Origin: Synechococcus sp. RedBA-s
GTDB taxonomy: Bacteria; Cyanobacteriota; Cyanobacteriia; PCC-6307; Cyanobiaceae
Assembly: GCF_024345495.1 (NCBI RefSeq)
Contig: NZ_JAGQBF010000010.1
Coordinates: forward strand, 22,376-86,375
Length of the DNA stretch: 64,000 nt
Direction of reading: 5' to 3'
The notes under the pieces were generated by a model. It was not told the DNA's origin and did not search any database. It saw only the letters and a list, made by a program, of their open reading frames with translations. Every line of letters begins with the position of its first letter. Within the stretch, counting starts at the first letter, position 1. The position numbers and the translations under genes were made by a program. Below, piece after piece: positions 52,458 through 64,000 of this stretch.

Positions 52458-54320
52458 TCACAGGTGTTCCATCAAAGTGAGTTGATAGCTGGTGAGCGCG
52501 AGCTTGGTGCCGAGATCACGGGTGAGGGCCAGTAACAATTCAGTGACGACATCGGGCTCCCATTGGCGAAGGTTATCAAAATCGTGGCGCTCAAGCACCC
52601 AGCAGCTGCCGTCGAGATCCGCCGTCACATCCGCTGTGCGGGGCGTACCGGAGAGAAAGGCGATTTCCCCGAAGCACATTCCCGGCTCAAAGGTGGCCAG
52701 ACGCGATTCATGGGTCTGCCCGTCACTGCCTGGCAGTTCGATGGTGATGGTGAAGCGCCCCTCCCGCACCAGAACAAGCTCATGCCCTGAATCGCCCTTT
52801 CTGATCACATGGTCCCCCTTGGCAAAGGTGCGGCATTGCATCAGATCGGCAAGGGTCTGGCGGTGGCTGGGTTGCAACAGGCCCAGGAAGCCCAGGGTCT
52901 GATCGATCTCCGAACTGAAAAGAGGATCGCGATCCTCTCCCTTGGTTGAATCCAGCAGCAGATCTTCGGCCCATTCCAGGGCCTGATCCAGTTGCTCGAA
53001 CTGGGGCATCTCCTCCACCCCCCCGACCACACTGAGCGTGCGGGGAAGGTTGAGATGCCGGGCCCGGGCCATCAGCACAACCACTCCCCGACGCCGGAGG
53101 GCCGAGAGCTCATTGAGGAACAACCCCCTGGATTCGACCGGGAGTTCTGTGACATGGGCCACATCCAGCACCAGGATCCAGACATCGGACATGATCCCCA
53201 TGAGCTCGGAGAGCAGCCTCTCGATCGCGGCGAAATCGAGTACTCCCTGGGTATGCACGATCCGGATCGCGTCACGCCGTTCCTGCAGCAACCTGGTCTG
53301 ATTCGATGCCCGCCATCGCCGTGACTGGCGCTGGGAGCCTTTGTAGGACCGCCGAATCGTGCAACTGGTCTGGGGATACTGATTGAAGAGACTGAGACCA
53401 AGGCTGTCGGCGAGCTCGTTGCAGATCGCAATGCCGCGCACGCTGTTGCCCAGCTCATCGAGCGGCGGTGAATAGGTGGCGATGCCGAGCCGGCCTGGCA
53501 CCACCGCCAGCACGCCCCCACCCACGCCGCTCTTGGCCGGCATGCCCACGTCCTAAAGCCACTGACCGGCAAAGTCGTAGGTGCCGCAAGTAGCCATCAG
53601 GGCCAGCATGCGCACGGTGATCTCGGGCGTGAGCGGCCGGGCGCCGGTGAAGGGATTGAGACCCTGACACGCCAGAGTGGCGGCCATCACCGCCAGATCG
53701 TGGCAGGTGACGGTGATTGAGCACTGTTTGAAATAGAGGTCGAGGGACTCTTCAGGATCATCCTCGATGATTTCGAAATTGCGCAGCAGGTGGCCGATGG
53801 CCCGATTGCGGTGGCCGGTGGCCCGTTCCGACTGAAACACCACCTGATCGATGCTGAGTCGACGCCCGGCCAGTTCGCTGAAGAAGTCGAGCATCAGGGC
53901 TTCCGCCTGATCCGGGTCGTGGTTCCAGATCTGCGCTGTGGTGGCGATCGCCCCCGCGTTGATCATCGGATTGCGGGGACGGCCCGACTTTTGGTCGAGA
54001 CTGATGGCGTTGAAGGCATCTCCGGAAGGCTCCACTCCAACCTTGGTGGCCAGATATTCATCGGAGAACAACTTCAGGGTCAGGACATAGGCGAACGGTT
54101 TGGAGATTGACTGGATTGTGAATGGCCTGCGGGTATCCCCCACCTCATAGACACGACCATCCACAGTGGTCATGGAGATACCGAAATCCGAGGGATTGGC
54201 CTTGGCCAGCTCCGGGATGTAATCAGCAGGAGCGCCATCCTCAAGCCGTGAATAGCGCTGATGCAGATCCTCGAGCAGCCCCTGAATGATGTCTGAGGTG
54301 CTGCCGGGAGAATCAATCAT
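52458..54320 (-). pseudogene. Glutaminase-STAS-cyclic-nucleotide-domain protein, split by an in-frame TAG
   Basis: Reading from 54320, a glutaminase domain begins with catalytic Ser71 and Lys74 (SISK) and INAGAIATTAQIWN. It runs to FAGQWL, where TAG at 53553-53555 interrupts, then continues in the same frame with [25 protein letters not shown]-like domain (about 345-460, [19 protein letters not shown]) and a CRP-like domain follow, with [15 protein letters not shown] carrying the phosphate-binding Arg. The full product would be about 620 residues. Relatives have Tyr or another residue at the stop position. Without readthrough, only a truncated glutaminase is made; GTG at 53549 could start the rest separately. 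Confidence 0.75.
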
Positions 54321-54427
54321 CGACTCAGGCTCCAGCGGGGCGTGGAAAGCCGCATCGGGCTGATACCACTCCCCATCCAGGCGGCGAGTCTGTCGCAGTC
54401 GCTACTTGGGCAGCTGCCCTGGGCCGA

Positions 54428-57124
<2,697 letters not shown>

Positions 57125-57157
57125 GGCCGGACGCGGCAAATCAACCCTGGAGAGGGC

Positions 57158-57622
57158 ATGATCGCCCAGCACAGGTCCCAACCGATTCCAGCTGTCCCCG
57201 TGCCCGCCCTGACGGCCCCAACCGATCACCGCGCCCAGCTGAGGCTGCAGTCGATCGTCTGGGCGCTGCTGGCGGGCGCCACCGCCCTGGCCCTGGCCCT
57301 GGTGCTGGGGCTGAGGCCGGCGCTGCGGGCGGGGGGTTGCGGCTTTTTTTATGGCCTGCTGGCCTTTCACCTGCAGCGGGTCGATCCCGACGACAGCCAC
57401 CTGCAGGCGGGCCTGGTGGGGGCTGTCTGCGGCATCCGCAGCCTGGGCACCAGCCCCGAGCTGCCGGCGGCGGCGGAGCTTCTGAGCCAGGGGGGGCTGC
57501 GCCTGCTGCCGGGGCTGGCGCTGGAGCTGCTGCTGGTGTGGCTGCCGCTGTGGCTGCCGCTGGCGGGCAGTGCCCTGGTGCTCCAGGCCCTGCAGCGCTG
57601 GCTGCCCCCCCTGAGGCCCTAG
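57158..57622 (+). CDS. Small membrane protein of unknown function
   Basis: This is a 154-residue protein with hydrophobic stretches at about 33-52, 55-72 and 116-140. The ATG at 57158 has GGAGAGGG just upstream and is divergent from alaS by 33 bases. I recognise no family. A helix-turn region at about 78-105 contains two Cys. It is on the same strand as the SNF2 gene that starts 147 bases after it. Confidence 0.55.
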   Translation: MIAQHRSQPIPAVPVPALTAPTDHRAQLRLQSIVWALLAGATALALALVLGLRPALRAGGCGFFYGLLAFHLQRVDPDDSHLQAGLVGAVCGIRSLGTSPELPAAAELLSQGGLRLLPGLALELLLVWLPLWLPLAGSALVLQALQRWLPPLRP

Positions 57623-57769
57623 CCACGGCCTGGGGCGCTCCATCCGGCAGAGTGCTGCTGGGAGTCGCTCCGCTCATGCGAGCCGAGGCGATGTCCGTGG
57701 TCAATGTTCGTGGTTGCTGCCGGTGTTCACGATGCGACGCCACCCCTGCTCTGAGTGGGCCCAGAGGCC

Positions 57770-60700
57770 ATGAGCCTGCTGCACGCCACCTGGCTGTCGG
57801 CCGACACCGCCGCCGTGCCCTCCCTGGGGGGCGGCTACCGGCCGGGCCTGCTGCTCTGGGCCGACACCTGGCGGGTGGCCGAGCCCCAGGCGCCAGCCAC
57901 GGAGGCGCCCCTGCACCCCCTCAGCCTCGACCAGGACGACCTGGGCGGCTGGCTGGAGGAGGCCGACCTCTGGACCGAGGATTTCCGCCCGGCCAGCGCC
58001 ACCCTCTGCCTGCCCAGCCGCCGCCAGGGGGCCAGGGGCAAGAAGAAAATTGACAGCGGCAGCTGGAGCGGCCTGCCCCTGCAGGCGGGCGAGCCGATCC
58101 CGAAATCGGTGGAGTGGTGGCCCTGGCGTGTGGAGGGCTGGTGGCTGGAGCCCGGCGCCGCCACCCTCTGGCTGGGGCGTCTGCCCCTCTCCGGCGACCA
58201 TCCCGACCTGGCCGATGACCTGCGCTGGTGGAGTCATCTGCAGCGCTGGTCACTGAGCCTGCTGGCCCGCGGCCGGGTGCTGCCCCAGGTGGAGGGGGGC
58301 CGCGCCCGCTGGCTGCCGCTGATCAACCGCGAAGACGACCGGCGTCGCCTGGAGGATCTGGCCTCGCGTCTGCCCCAGGTGGCGGTGGCGGCCCTGGAGC
58401 CGGGCCAGGGGGAGGCGGGCGTGGCGATGGCCTGCTGGCGGCCGGGATCCGGGAGGCGGCGACTGGCTTCGATCCTCACGCACCTGGTGGATGCCCGCAT
58501 GCGGGCGGGCTTCGCCCCCAGCGAGGGGGGGCTGGATCCACTGCTGACGGCCTGGCAGCGGGCCCTCGGTCCCGGCGATGGGCGCCTCGATCTCAACGAC
58601 GACGACTGCGAGCGCCTGCAGGTGGCCACCCACCACTGGCGCGAGGCGGTGGCCGGCCGAGTGGAACCGGCAAGGGCCTGCCTCGAGCTCGACACCCCCG
58701 GCGAAGGGGAAGACCTCTGGCCCCTGCGCTTCAGCCTCCAGGCCGAGGCCGACCCCAGCCTGCTGCTGCCCGCCGCCGGGGTTTGGGCCGCAGGGGCCGG
58801 CTGCCTGCAGCTGGGTGACACCGAACTGCAGCAACCCGGTGAACTGCTGCTGGAGGGCCTCGGGCGGGCCCTACAGGTGTTCGAGCCGATCGAGCGGGGT
58901 CTGGACACCGCCACCCCGGAGCGGATGGAGCTCACCCCGGCGGAGGCCTTCGTGCTGGTGCGCATCGCCGCCCTGAAGCTGCGCGATGTGGGCGTGGGCG
59001 TGGTGCTGCCCCCCAGCCTCAGCGGCGGCCTGGCCAGCCGGCTGGGCCTGTCGATCCAAGCCGACCTGCCCGAGCGCTCCCGGGGCTTCAGCCTCGGTGA
59101 AAGCCTGCAGTCGGAGTGGGAGCTGATGATCGGCGGCGTCACGCTCACCCTGCGGGACCTGGAGCGGCTGGCTGGCAAGCGCAGCCCGCTGGTGCAGCAC
59201 AAGGGGGCCTGGATCGAGCTGCGTCCGGGTGATCTGCGCAATGCCGAGAAGTTCTGCGCCCTCGATCCTGTGCTCAGCCTCGATGACGCCCTGCGTCTGA
59301 CCGGCAACGAGGGGGAGACACTGCAGCGGCTGCCGGTGCACCGCTTCACGGCCGGCCCGAGGCTGAAGGCGGTACTGGAGCAATATCACCAACAGAAGGC
59401 CCCCGATCCGCTGCCTGCCCCCGAGGGGTTCGCCGGCCAGCTGCGGCCCTACCAGGAGCGCGGCCTGGGCTGGCTGGCCTTCTTGCATCGCTTCGATCAG
59501 GGGGCCTGCCTGGCCGATGACATGGGCCTGGGCAAGACGATCCAGCTGCTGGCCTTCCTGCAGCACCTCAAGGCGGAGCAGGAACTGAAGCGGCCCGTGC
59601 TGCTGGTGGCCCCCACCTCGGTGCTCACCAACTGGCTGCGGGAAGCGAAGGCCTTCACGCCGGAACTGAGCGTGGTGGAGCACTACGGCCCCCGCCGGCC
59701 CTCCACCCCCGCCGCCCTCGCCAAGAAACTGGAGGGGGTGGATCTGGTGCTCACCAGCTACGGCCTGCTGCAGCGCGACAGCGAGCTACTGGCCAGCCTC
59801 GACTGGCAGGGGGTGGTGATCGACGAGGCCCAGGCGATCAAGAACTCCTCGGCGCGCCAGTCACAGGCAGCCAGGGATCTGGCACGCCCGCTCAAGCAGA
59901 GCCGCTTCCGCATCGCCCTCACCGGCACCCCGGTGGAGAACCGGGTGAGCGAGCTCTGGGCCCTGATGGACTTCCTCAACCCCAAGGTGCTGGGGGAGGA
60001 GGAGTTCTTCCGTCAGCGCTACCGCCTGCCGATCGAGCGCTACGGCGACATGGCCTCGGTGCGCGACCTCAAGGCCCGGGTGGGTCCGTTCCTGCTGCGG
60101 CGCCTCAAGACCGACCGCTCGATCATCTCCGACCTGCCCGAGAAGGTGGAACTGAAGGAATGGGTGGGGCTCTCAGCGGAGCAGGTGAAGTTGTATCGCC
60201 GCACGGTGGATGAAACCCTCGATGCCATCGCCCGGGCCCCCCTGGGCCAGAAGCACGGCCAGGTGCTGGGGCTGCTCACCAAGCTCAAGCAGGTCTGCAA
60301 CCACCCGGCCCTGATGCTCAAGGAAGGAGAGGTGGGGGCCGGCTTCAGCGCCCGCTCGGCCAAGTTGCAGCGGCTGGAGGAAATCGTGGAAGAGGTGATC
60401 GCGGCGGGCGACCGGGCCCTGCTGTTCACCCAGTTCGCCGAATGGGGCCATCTGTTGCAGGCCCACCTGCAGCAGCGCTTCCACCAGGAGGTGCCCTTCC
60501 TTTACGGCAGCACCAGCAAGGGGGAGCGACAGGCGATGGTGGATCGCTTCCAGGACGACCCCCGCGGGCCGCAGCTTTTCCTGCTCTCGCTCAAGGCGGG
60601 CGGTGTGGGGCTCAATCTCACCCGCGCCAGCCACGTGTTCCACATCGACCGCTGGTGGAATCCGGCTGTGGAGAACCAGGCCACCGACCGGGCCTACCGC

Positions 60701-60883
60701 ATCGGCCAGACCAACCGGGTGATGGTGCACAAGTTCATCACCAGCGGCTCGGTGGAGGAGAAGATCGACCGCATGATCCGCGAGAAGGCCCGCCTGGCGG
60801 AAGACATCGTGGGCAGCGGCGAGGAGTGGCTCGGGGGCCTCGATCCCGGCCAGCTGCGCGACCTGGTGGCCCTTGAGGAGTGA
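57770..60883 (+). CDS. SNF2-family DNA helicase/ATPase
   Basis: This 1037-residue protein has an N-terminal SNF2-associated region (about 1-560) and a two-lobed motor. Motif I is ADDMGLGKTIQLLAFL, Ia LLVAPTSVLTNWLREA, II VVIDEAQAIKN, and III FRIALTGTPVENRVSELWAL. Lobe 2 contains ALLFTQFAEWGHLLQAHL, FLLSLKAGGVGLNLTRA, and DRWWNPAVENQATDRAYRIG. It acts as a DNA-dependent ATPase, presumably in chromosome remodelling or repair. The SWIM zinc-finger partner often found beside these genes is not present. Confidence 0.93.
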   Translation: MSLLHATWLSADTAAVPSLGGGYRPGLLLWADTWRVAEPQAPATEAPLHPLSLDQDDLGGWLEEADLWTEDFRPASATLCLPSRRQGARGKKKIDSGSWSGLPLQAGEPIPKSVEWWPWRVEGWWLEPGAATLWLGRLPLSGDHPDLADDLRWWSHLQRWSLSLLARGRVLPQVEGGRARWLPLINREDDRRRLEDLASRLPQVAVAALEPGQGEAGVAMACWRPGSGRRRLASILTHLVDARMRAGFAPSEGGLDPLLTAWQRALGPGDGRLDLNDDDCERLQVATHHWREAVAGRVEPARACLELDTPGEGEDLWPLRFSLQAEADPSLLLPAAGVWAAGAGCLQLGDTELQQPGELLLEGLGRALQVFEPIERGLDTATPERMELTPAEAFVLVRIAALKLRDVGVGVVLPPSLSGGLASRLGLSIQADLPERSRGFSLGESLQSEWELMIGGVTLTLRDLERLAGKRSPLVQHKGAWIELRPGDLRNAEKFCALDPVLSLDDALRLTGNEGETLQRLPVHRFTAGPRLKAVLEQYHQQKAPDPLPAPEGFAGQLRPYQERGLGWLAFLHRFDQGACLADDMGLGKTIQLLAFLQHLKAEQELKRPVLLVAPTSVLTNWLREAKAFTPELSVVEHYGPRRPSTPAALAKKLEGVDLVLTSYGLLQRDSELLASLDWQGVVIDEAQAIKNSSARQSQAARDLARPLKQSRFRIALTGTPVENRVSELWALMDFLNPKVLGEEEFFRQRYRLPIERYGDMASVRDLKARVGPFLLRRLKTDRSIISDLPEKVELKEWVGLSAEQVKLYRRTVDETLDAIARAPLGQKHGQVLGLLTKLKQVCNHPALMLKEGEVGAGFSARSAKLQRLEEIVEEVIAAGDRALLFTQFAEWGHLLQAHLQQRFHQEVPFLYGSTSKGERQAMVDRFQDDPRGPQLFLLSLKAGGVGLNLTRASHVFHIDRWWNPAVENQATDRAYRIGQTNRVMVHKFITSGSVEEKIDRMIREKARLAEDIVGSGEEWLGGLDPGQLRDLVALEE

Positions 60884-61338
60884 ACCGGGGATGAGCGCTG
60901 CCATTGCCCTGCTGGCCAGCGCCGTGGTGCGCTCGCCCACCAACCGGCCCGATCTGCTCTGCCTGCGGGCCCACGCCATTCACCATCAGCGCCGATCCGC
61001 CCCAGAACCTGGTGTTCGAACAGCAGCAGGGCGTGGGCTTTGTGCTGCACACCGGGGATGTGATGCATCTGCTGGACTCCCGTGAGCAGGACCCGCGCAA
61101 CTTCATCCGGCCCTACCGGAAGTGGCTGATGGGTGGGGAGAACTGGCGGCGGCTACAGCTTGCGAGGCCAGCGGCCCCAGGGGGGAACACTGCTGGAAGC
61201 CCCCCAGGGCAGGAGCGGACAGTGGCCCACTCCGAGCTGCTCGTGGGACGCACGGACCGAAAAGGTGTCGGGGCACTGGCGCAAGGAGCAGCTGGCACCG
61301 ATCAACCTGTAGAGATAAGCCAGCCGCAGCCAGCCCCG
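60884..61338 (+). other. Decayed region with unrecognised coding pieces
   Basis: About 450 bases separate the SNF2 gene from moaB. Two plausible coding pieces lie in different frames. One reads FEQQQGVGFVLHTGDVMHLL and FIRPYRKWLMGGENWRRLQ. Another ends in VSGHWRKEQLAPINL and a TAG near 61310. They may be parts of one or two short cyanobacterial hypothetical genes after frameshifts. I cannot name a family. Confidence 0.3.
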
Positions 61339-61875
61339 GTGTCCCTCGCCATCGCCCTGCTCACGGTGTCGGATCGCCGCAGCGCCGATCCCTCCAGCGC
61401 TGACCCCTCCGGCGATGCCCTGCAGCAACGGCTGGAGGCCGCGGGCCACCGCCTCCAGCAGCGCCAGCTGGTGCCCGACAACTGCTACGCCATCCGTGCG
61501 GCATTGAGCAGCTGGATTGCCGATCCGGCCGTGCAGGTGGTGATCAGCAGCGGCGGCACGGGCCTCACCGGCCGTGATGGCACGCCGGAGGCGGTGACTC
61601 CCCTGCTGGACAAAACCATCGAGGGTTTCGGGGAGCTGTTCCGGGTGCTCTCCTTCGACACCATCGGCACCAGCAGCCTGCAGAGCCGCTGCCTGGCGGG
61701 GGTGGCCAACGGCACGATCGTCTTCGTGCTGCCAGGTTCGCTCAATGCGGTGGAAACCGCCTGGGACAGGCTGATCAGCGCTCAGCTCGATGGCACCACC
61801 CAGCCCTGCAACCTGGTGCAGCTGTTGCCACGGCTGAGGGAAGATTCCCGCCAACCGGCGACGGACCCGGGATGA
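61339..61875 (+). CDS. moaB: Molybdenum cofactor biosynthesis protein B
   Basis: This is a 178-residue MoaB/MogA-fold protein of molybdenum cofactor synthesis. After a GTG start come SLAIALLTVSDRR, DPSGDALQQRLEAAGH, VQVVISSGGTGLTGRDGTPE, IEGFGELFRVLSFDTIGTSS and GTIVFVLPGSLNAVETAWD. All pterin-binding motifs are intact. The frame is open further upstream, so an earlier start is possible, but family sequence begins here. The MOSC gene follows. Confidence 0.88.
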   Translation: MSLAIALLTVSDRRSADPSSADPSGDALQQRLEAAGHRLQQRQLVPDNCYAIRAALSSWIADPAVQVVISSGGTGLTGRDGTPEAVTPLLDKTIEGFGELFRVLSFDTIGTSSLQSRCLAGVANGTIVFVLPGSLNAVETAWDRLISAQLDGTTQPCNLVQLLPRLREDSRQPATDPG

Positions 61876-61948
61876 AACGGTGAGCTCTGAACCACGCCCG
61901 TCATGGGCAACAGCTGGAATGACTTGACGACCGGATGCAGCGACGGGA

Positions 61949-62803
61949 ATGGCAAAGCAGGTGGTGGGACAAACCGTGGGACGGGTGGAGGCAATCTGGC
62001 GGTACCCGGTCAAGTCGATGCTGGGAGAAAGCCTCAAAGCCGCCTCCATCGGCAGCGCTGGCCTGCTCGGCGACCGGGCCTATGCCCTCTGGGACCACGC
62101 CACCGGCCGGGTGGCCAGCGCCAAGAACCCCAGGCTCTGGAAAAATCTGCTCGGCTTTGCGGCCCAGTGCCTGGAGCCGCCTCAGGAGTGCGGTGGAGCC
62201 ACAGCTGTGGCGATCAGTGCACCTGGCGGAGCCCAAGGCGCCCCAGACGAGGCCAGGGTGATCAGCAGCGATCCCGCCGTGGACAGCTGGCTCTCGCAGC
62301 GGCTGGGCCGGCAGGTGAGTTTGCTGAATCAGGCTCCCAAGGGTGCCAGCCTGGATCAGTACTGGCCGGAGGTGCAGGAGCGGGAGTTTCAGGATGTGGT
62401 CAATGAACTGGTGCTGCCGGTGGGCACGTTCTTCGATTCCTGCCCGATCCATGCCATCAGCACCACCAGCCTGGAGCGGCTAAGGCAACTGGAGCCTCAG
62501 CTGGACTTTGCCGTGGAGCGCTTTCGCCCAAACCTGCTGATCCGCCCGGAAGTTGGCAGCAGCGGGTTTGTCGAAGAATCCTGGATTGGCCACAGCCTGG
62601 GCCTGGGGGATGACCTGCGTCTGCAGGTCAACGACGGCTGTCCCCGTTGCGTGGTGACCACGCTGGGCCAGGGGGAACTGCCGGAAACCCTGGAGATCCT
62701 GCGGGCCACCGCCAGGCACAACAACGTGGTGGCCGGGATCCGACTGAGCGTGACCAATCCCGGCCAAGTCCGCGTAGGAGATCTGGTGACCCTGCTGGAC
62801 TGA
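61949..62803 (+). CDS. MOSC-domain protein
   Basis: This is a 284-residue protein of the MOSC N-terminal plus MOSC type, which handles sulfur attached to molybdenum cofactor or acts as a related reductase. It begins VEAIWRYPVKSMLGESLKAA with LLGDRAYALWD (MOSC_N). The MOSC core has FAVERFRPNLLIRPEVGSSG and DGCPRCVVTTLGQGELP, with the conserved Cys in CPRC. Location beside moaB supports a molybdenum-cofactor role. Full length, no breaks. Confidence 0.88.
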   Translation: MAKQVVGQTVGRVEAIWRYPVKSMLGESLKAASIGSAGLLGDRAYALWDHATGRVASAKNPRLWKNLLGFAAQCLEPPQECGGATAVAISAPGGAQGAPDEARVISSDPAVDSWLSQRLGRQVSLLNQAPKGASLDQYWPEVQEREFQDVVNELVLPVGTFFDSCPIHAISTTSLERLRQLEPQLDFAVERFRPNLLIRPEVGSSGFVEESWIGHSLGLGDDLRLQVNDGCPRCVVTTLGQGELPETLEILRATARHNNVVAGIRLSVTNPGQVRVGDLVTLLD

Positions 62804-62846
62804 ACCCAAAGGCGACGGATCTGACTAGAGACTAGGAAAGAGGCCC

Positions 62847-63880
62847 TCAGCTTTCGCTCAGCCAGTAGAACTGGCCACCCTGCAGAGTGGTGCAAGCGTC
62901 ATGCTGAGCAGGCTTGATTCCGCTCTAGAGATCTATGTAATTAGCCTGCGGGTTGATGCCATAGCGGCTGTAACTTTCCAGCTCGAGCTGCTGGGGGTGG
63001 TCGGCGAAGTTGGCAATCACGAACACTTTCTCCGAGCTCCTGAGATGGCTGTAGCGGAGGCAGCAGGGAAGGTGCTGGCTGTCGGAATGGATCAGCTCGC
63101 GGTTGTTGAAATCAGTAAAGGCGGATGTCTCCTTGCGGACGGAGATCATTCGCTTCATCGCAGTGAAGATCGTACAGTCCACCGTGCCACGCTGATGCCG
63201 CAGGGCGGCCTTCTCCCAGTCAATCTTTGGGCGGTGCACCCAGCGACTGACGTTGGACTTACTGGAATCGCTGATGTAACTGTAGTCGTTGAGCTGGCCC
63301 AACGCGTCACCATTCTAGATCAGTGGGATTCCACCGAAGGAAAGGATGATGCCATTGAGCAGCAGAATTTTGCCAATGGCCATGTTGATCAGCCCTTGAT
63401 CACCCTTTCCCAAGGCCGATTCAGACCCAGCTAGGGAGGCCAGGGACCCACAGATTCTCGCGTCAACGGTGGAGTCGTTACGCATGAACTTAAGCCCCCT
63501 GGCAGTGTCGGCGAACTTACTGCTGAAATAATCAATCAGAAACTTGCGGTGGGAATGGGGCTCATGACCTGCAGCAGCAATATCCTTGTCATCAAAGCAA
63601 AAGCCGATGTCGTCATGGCAGCGAATGTAGGTTAGCCAGGGGGCTCAATCCAACTTTGTAGGCAGACTTTTGATCCCTTCTCGCGACAGCTTGGTGTTCC
63701 GTGTGGCGATGCCATCCCAGAGGAGTGCCAGCAACGTGGCGTTGTAGGCAATCTCACACTCCTTCGCCACGATGGCATCCTCGCCAAAGTGTTTCGCCAC
63801 TTCGCCTGGCGCCACAATGGCCTCAGCAATGAAAACCACACCAGGGGCCGTGACCTGACAACCTGACTGACCGACACATC
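62847..63880 (-). pseudogene. Amylosucrase-like alpha-amylase family gene, 5'-truncated with three nonsense codons
   Basis: One unbroken minus-strand frame spells the C-terminal half of an amylosucrase-like GH13 enzyme: GVVFIAEAIVAPGEVAKHFG, CEIAYNATLLALLWDGIATR, RCHDDIGF, LASLAGSESALGKGDQGL, LNDYSYISD, SRWVHRPKIDWEKA, and the end GGQFYWLSES. It is interrupted only by TGA at 63645-63647, TAG at 63315-63317 and TAG at 62925-62927. The RCHDDIGF segment would carry part of the active site. The N-terminal catalytic part is missing above about 63880. No indels were needed, so decay is recent. Confidence 0.8.
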
Positions 63881-64000
63881 TCAGGTAAGACCGTCGACTG
63901 AGACAGCACCGCACAGAGCATCGAGGAGCGGCGGCAGCTCAATTCGTGTGAACCAGGGCTGCTTCTGGCGGCGCTGCACGCCAAAGCTGGGGATGCAGGG

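Overview
The window is chromosomal DNA from a high-GC picocyanobacterium of the Cyanobium/Synechococcus type. The main argument is the housekeeping order alaS - speA - ndk - thiO - gatB - coaE - argJ, which I know as a conserved neighbourhood of this group. Cyanobacterial families such as the DUF1400 hydrolase and an ABC1 kinase agree. No rRNA, tRNA, CRISPR array or intact insertion sequence was seen.

Positions 1-7.7 kb are a toxin-antitoxin scrapyard. It holds brnTA, two hicBA pairs, a DUF433/DUF5615 pair, a solitary mazF, vapBC and the wreck of an mntA-hepT pair. Three decayed copies of one unidentified minus-strand gene, an alcohol dehydrogenase, dcd and chimeric gene fragments lie between them.

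Positions 7.9-26.4 kb are a sulfatase island. It has three arylsulfatases (one conspicuously AT-rich, one with a two-helix membrane insert), a relic of a fourth, a formylglycine-generating enzyme that would activate them, an outer-membrane barrel, a DUF1254 protein and a solute-binding lipoprotein/MscS operon. A DUF1400 hydrolase and a MarC-type protein are also here.

Positions 26.8-38.4 kb hold a glutaminase-TerB fusion, a decayed metallo-hydrolase and an ABC1 kinase. They continue with argJ, an MpaB-like/CoaE fusion, an intact mntA-hepT-type pair, gatB and thiO.

Positions 38.4-54.3 kb are dominated by cyclic-nucleotide signalling. There are three CHASE2 adenylate cyclases, each paired with a secreted FecR-domain protein. 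Candidate receivers are an MscS channel with a cyclic-nucleotide domain, a small cyclic-nucleotide-domain protein, and a glutaminase-STAS-cyclic-nucleotide-domain protein broken by one in-frame amber codon. These genes interrupt the conserved alaS-speA-ndk-thiO order at two places, so they look like an accessory signalling module.

Positions 54.4-64 kb carry alaS, a small membrane protein, a SNF2 helicase, moaB, a MOSC protein and an amylosucrase-like pseudogene decayed through three nonsense codons.

All functions are inferred from reading motifs by eye; no database search was run.
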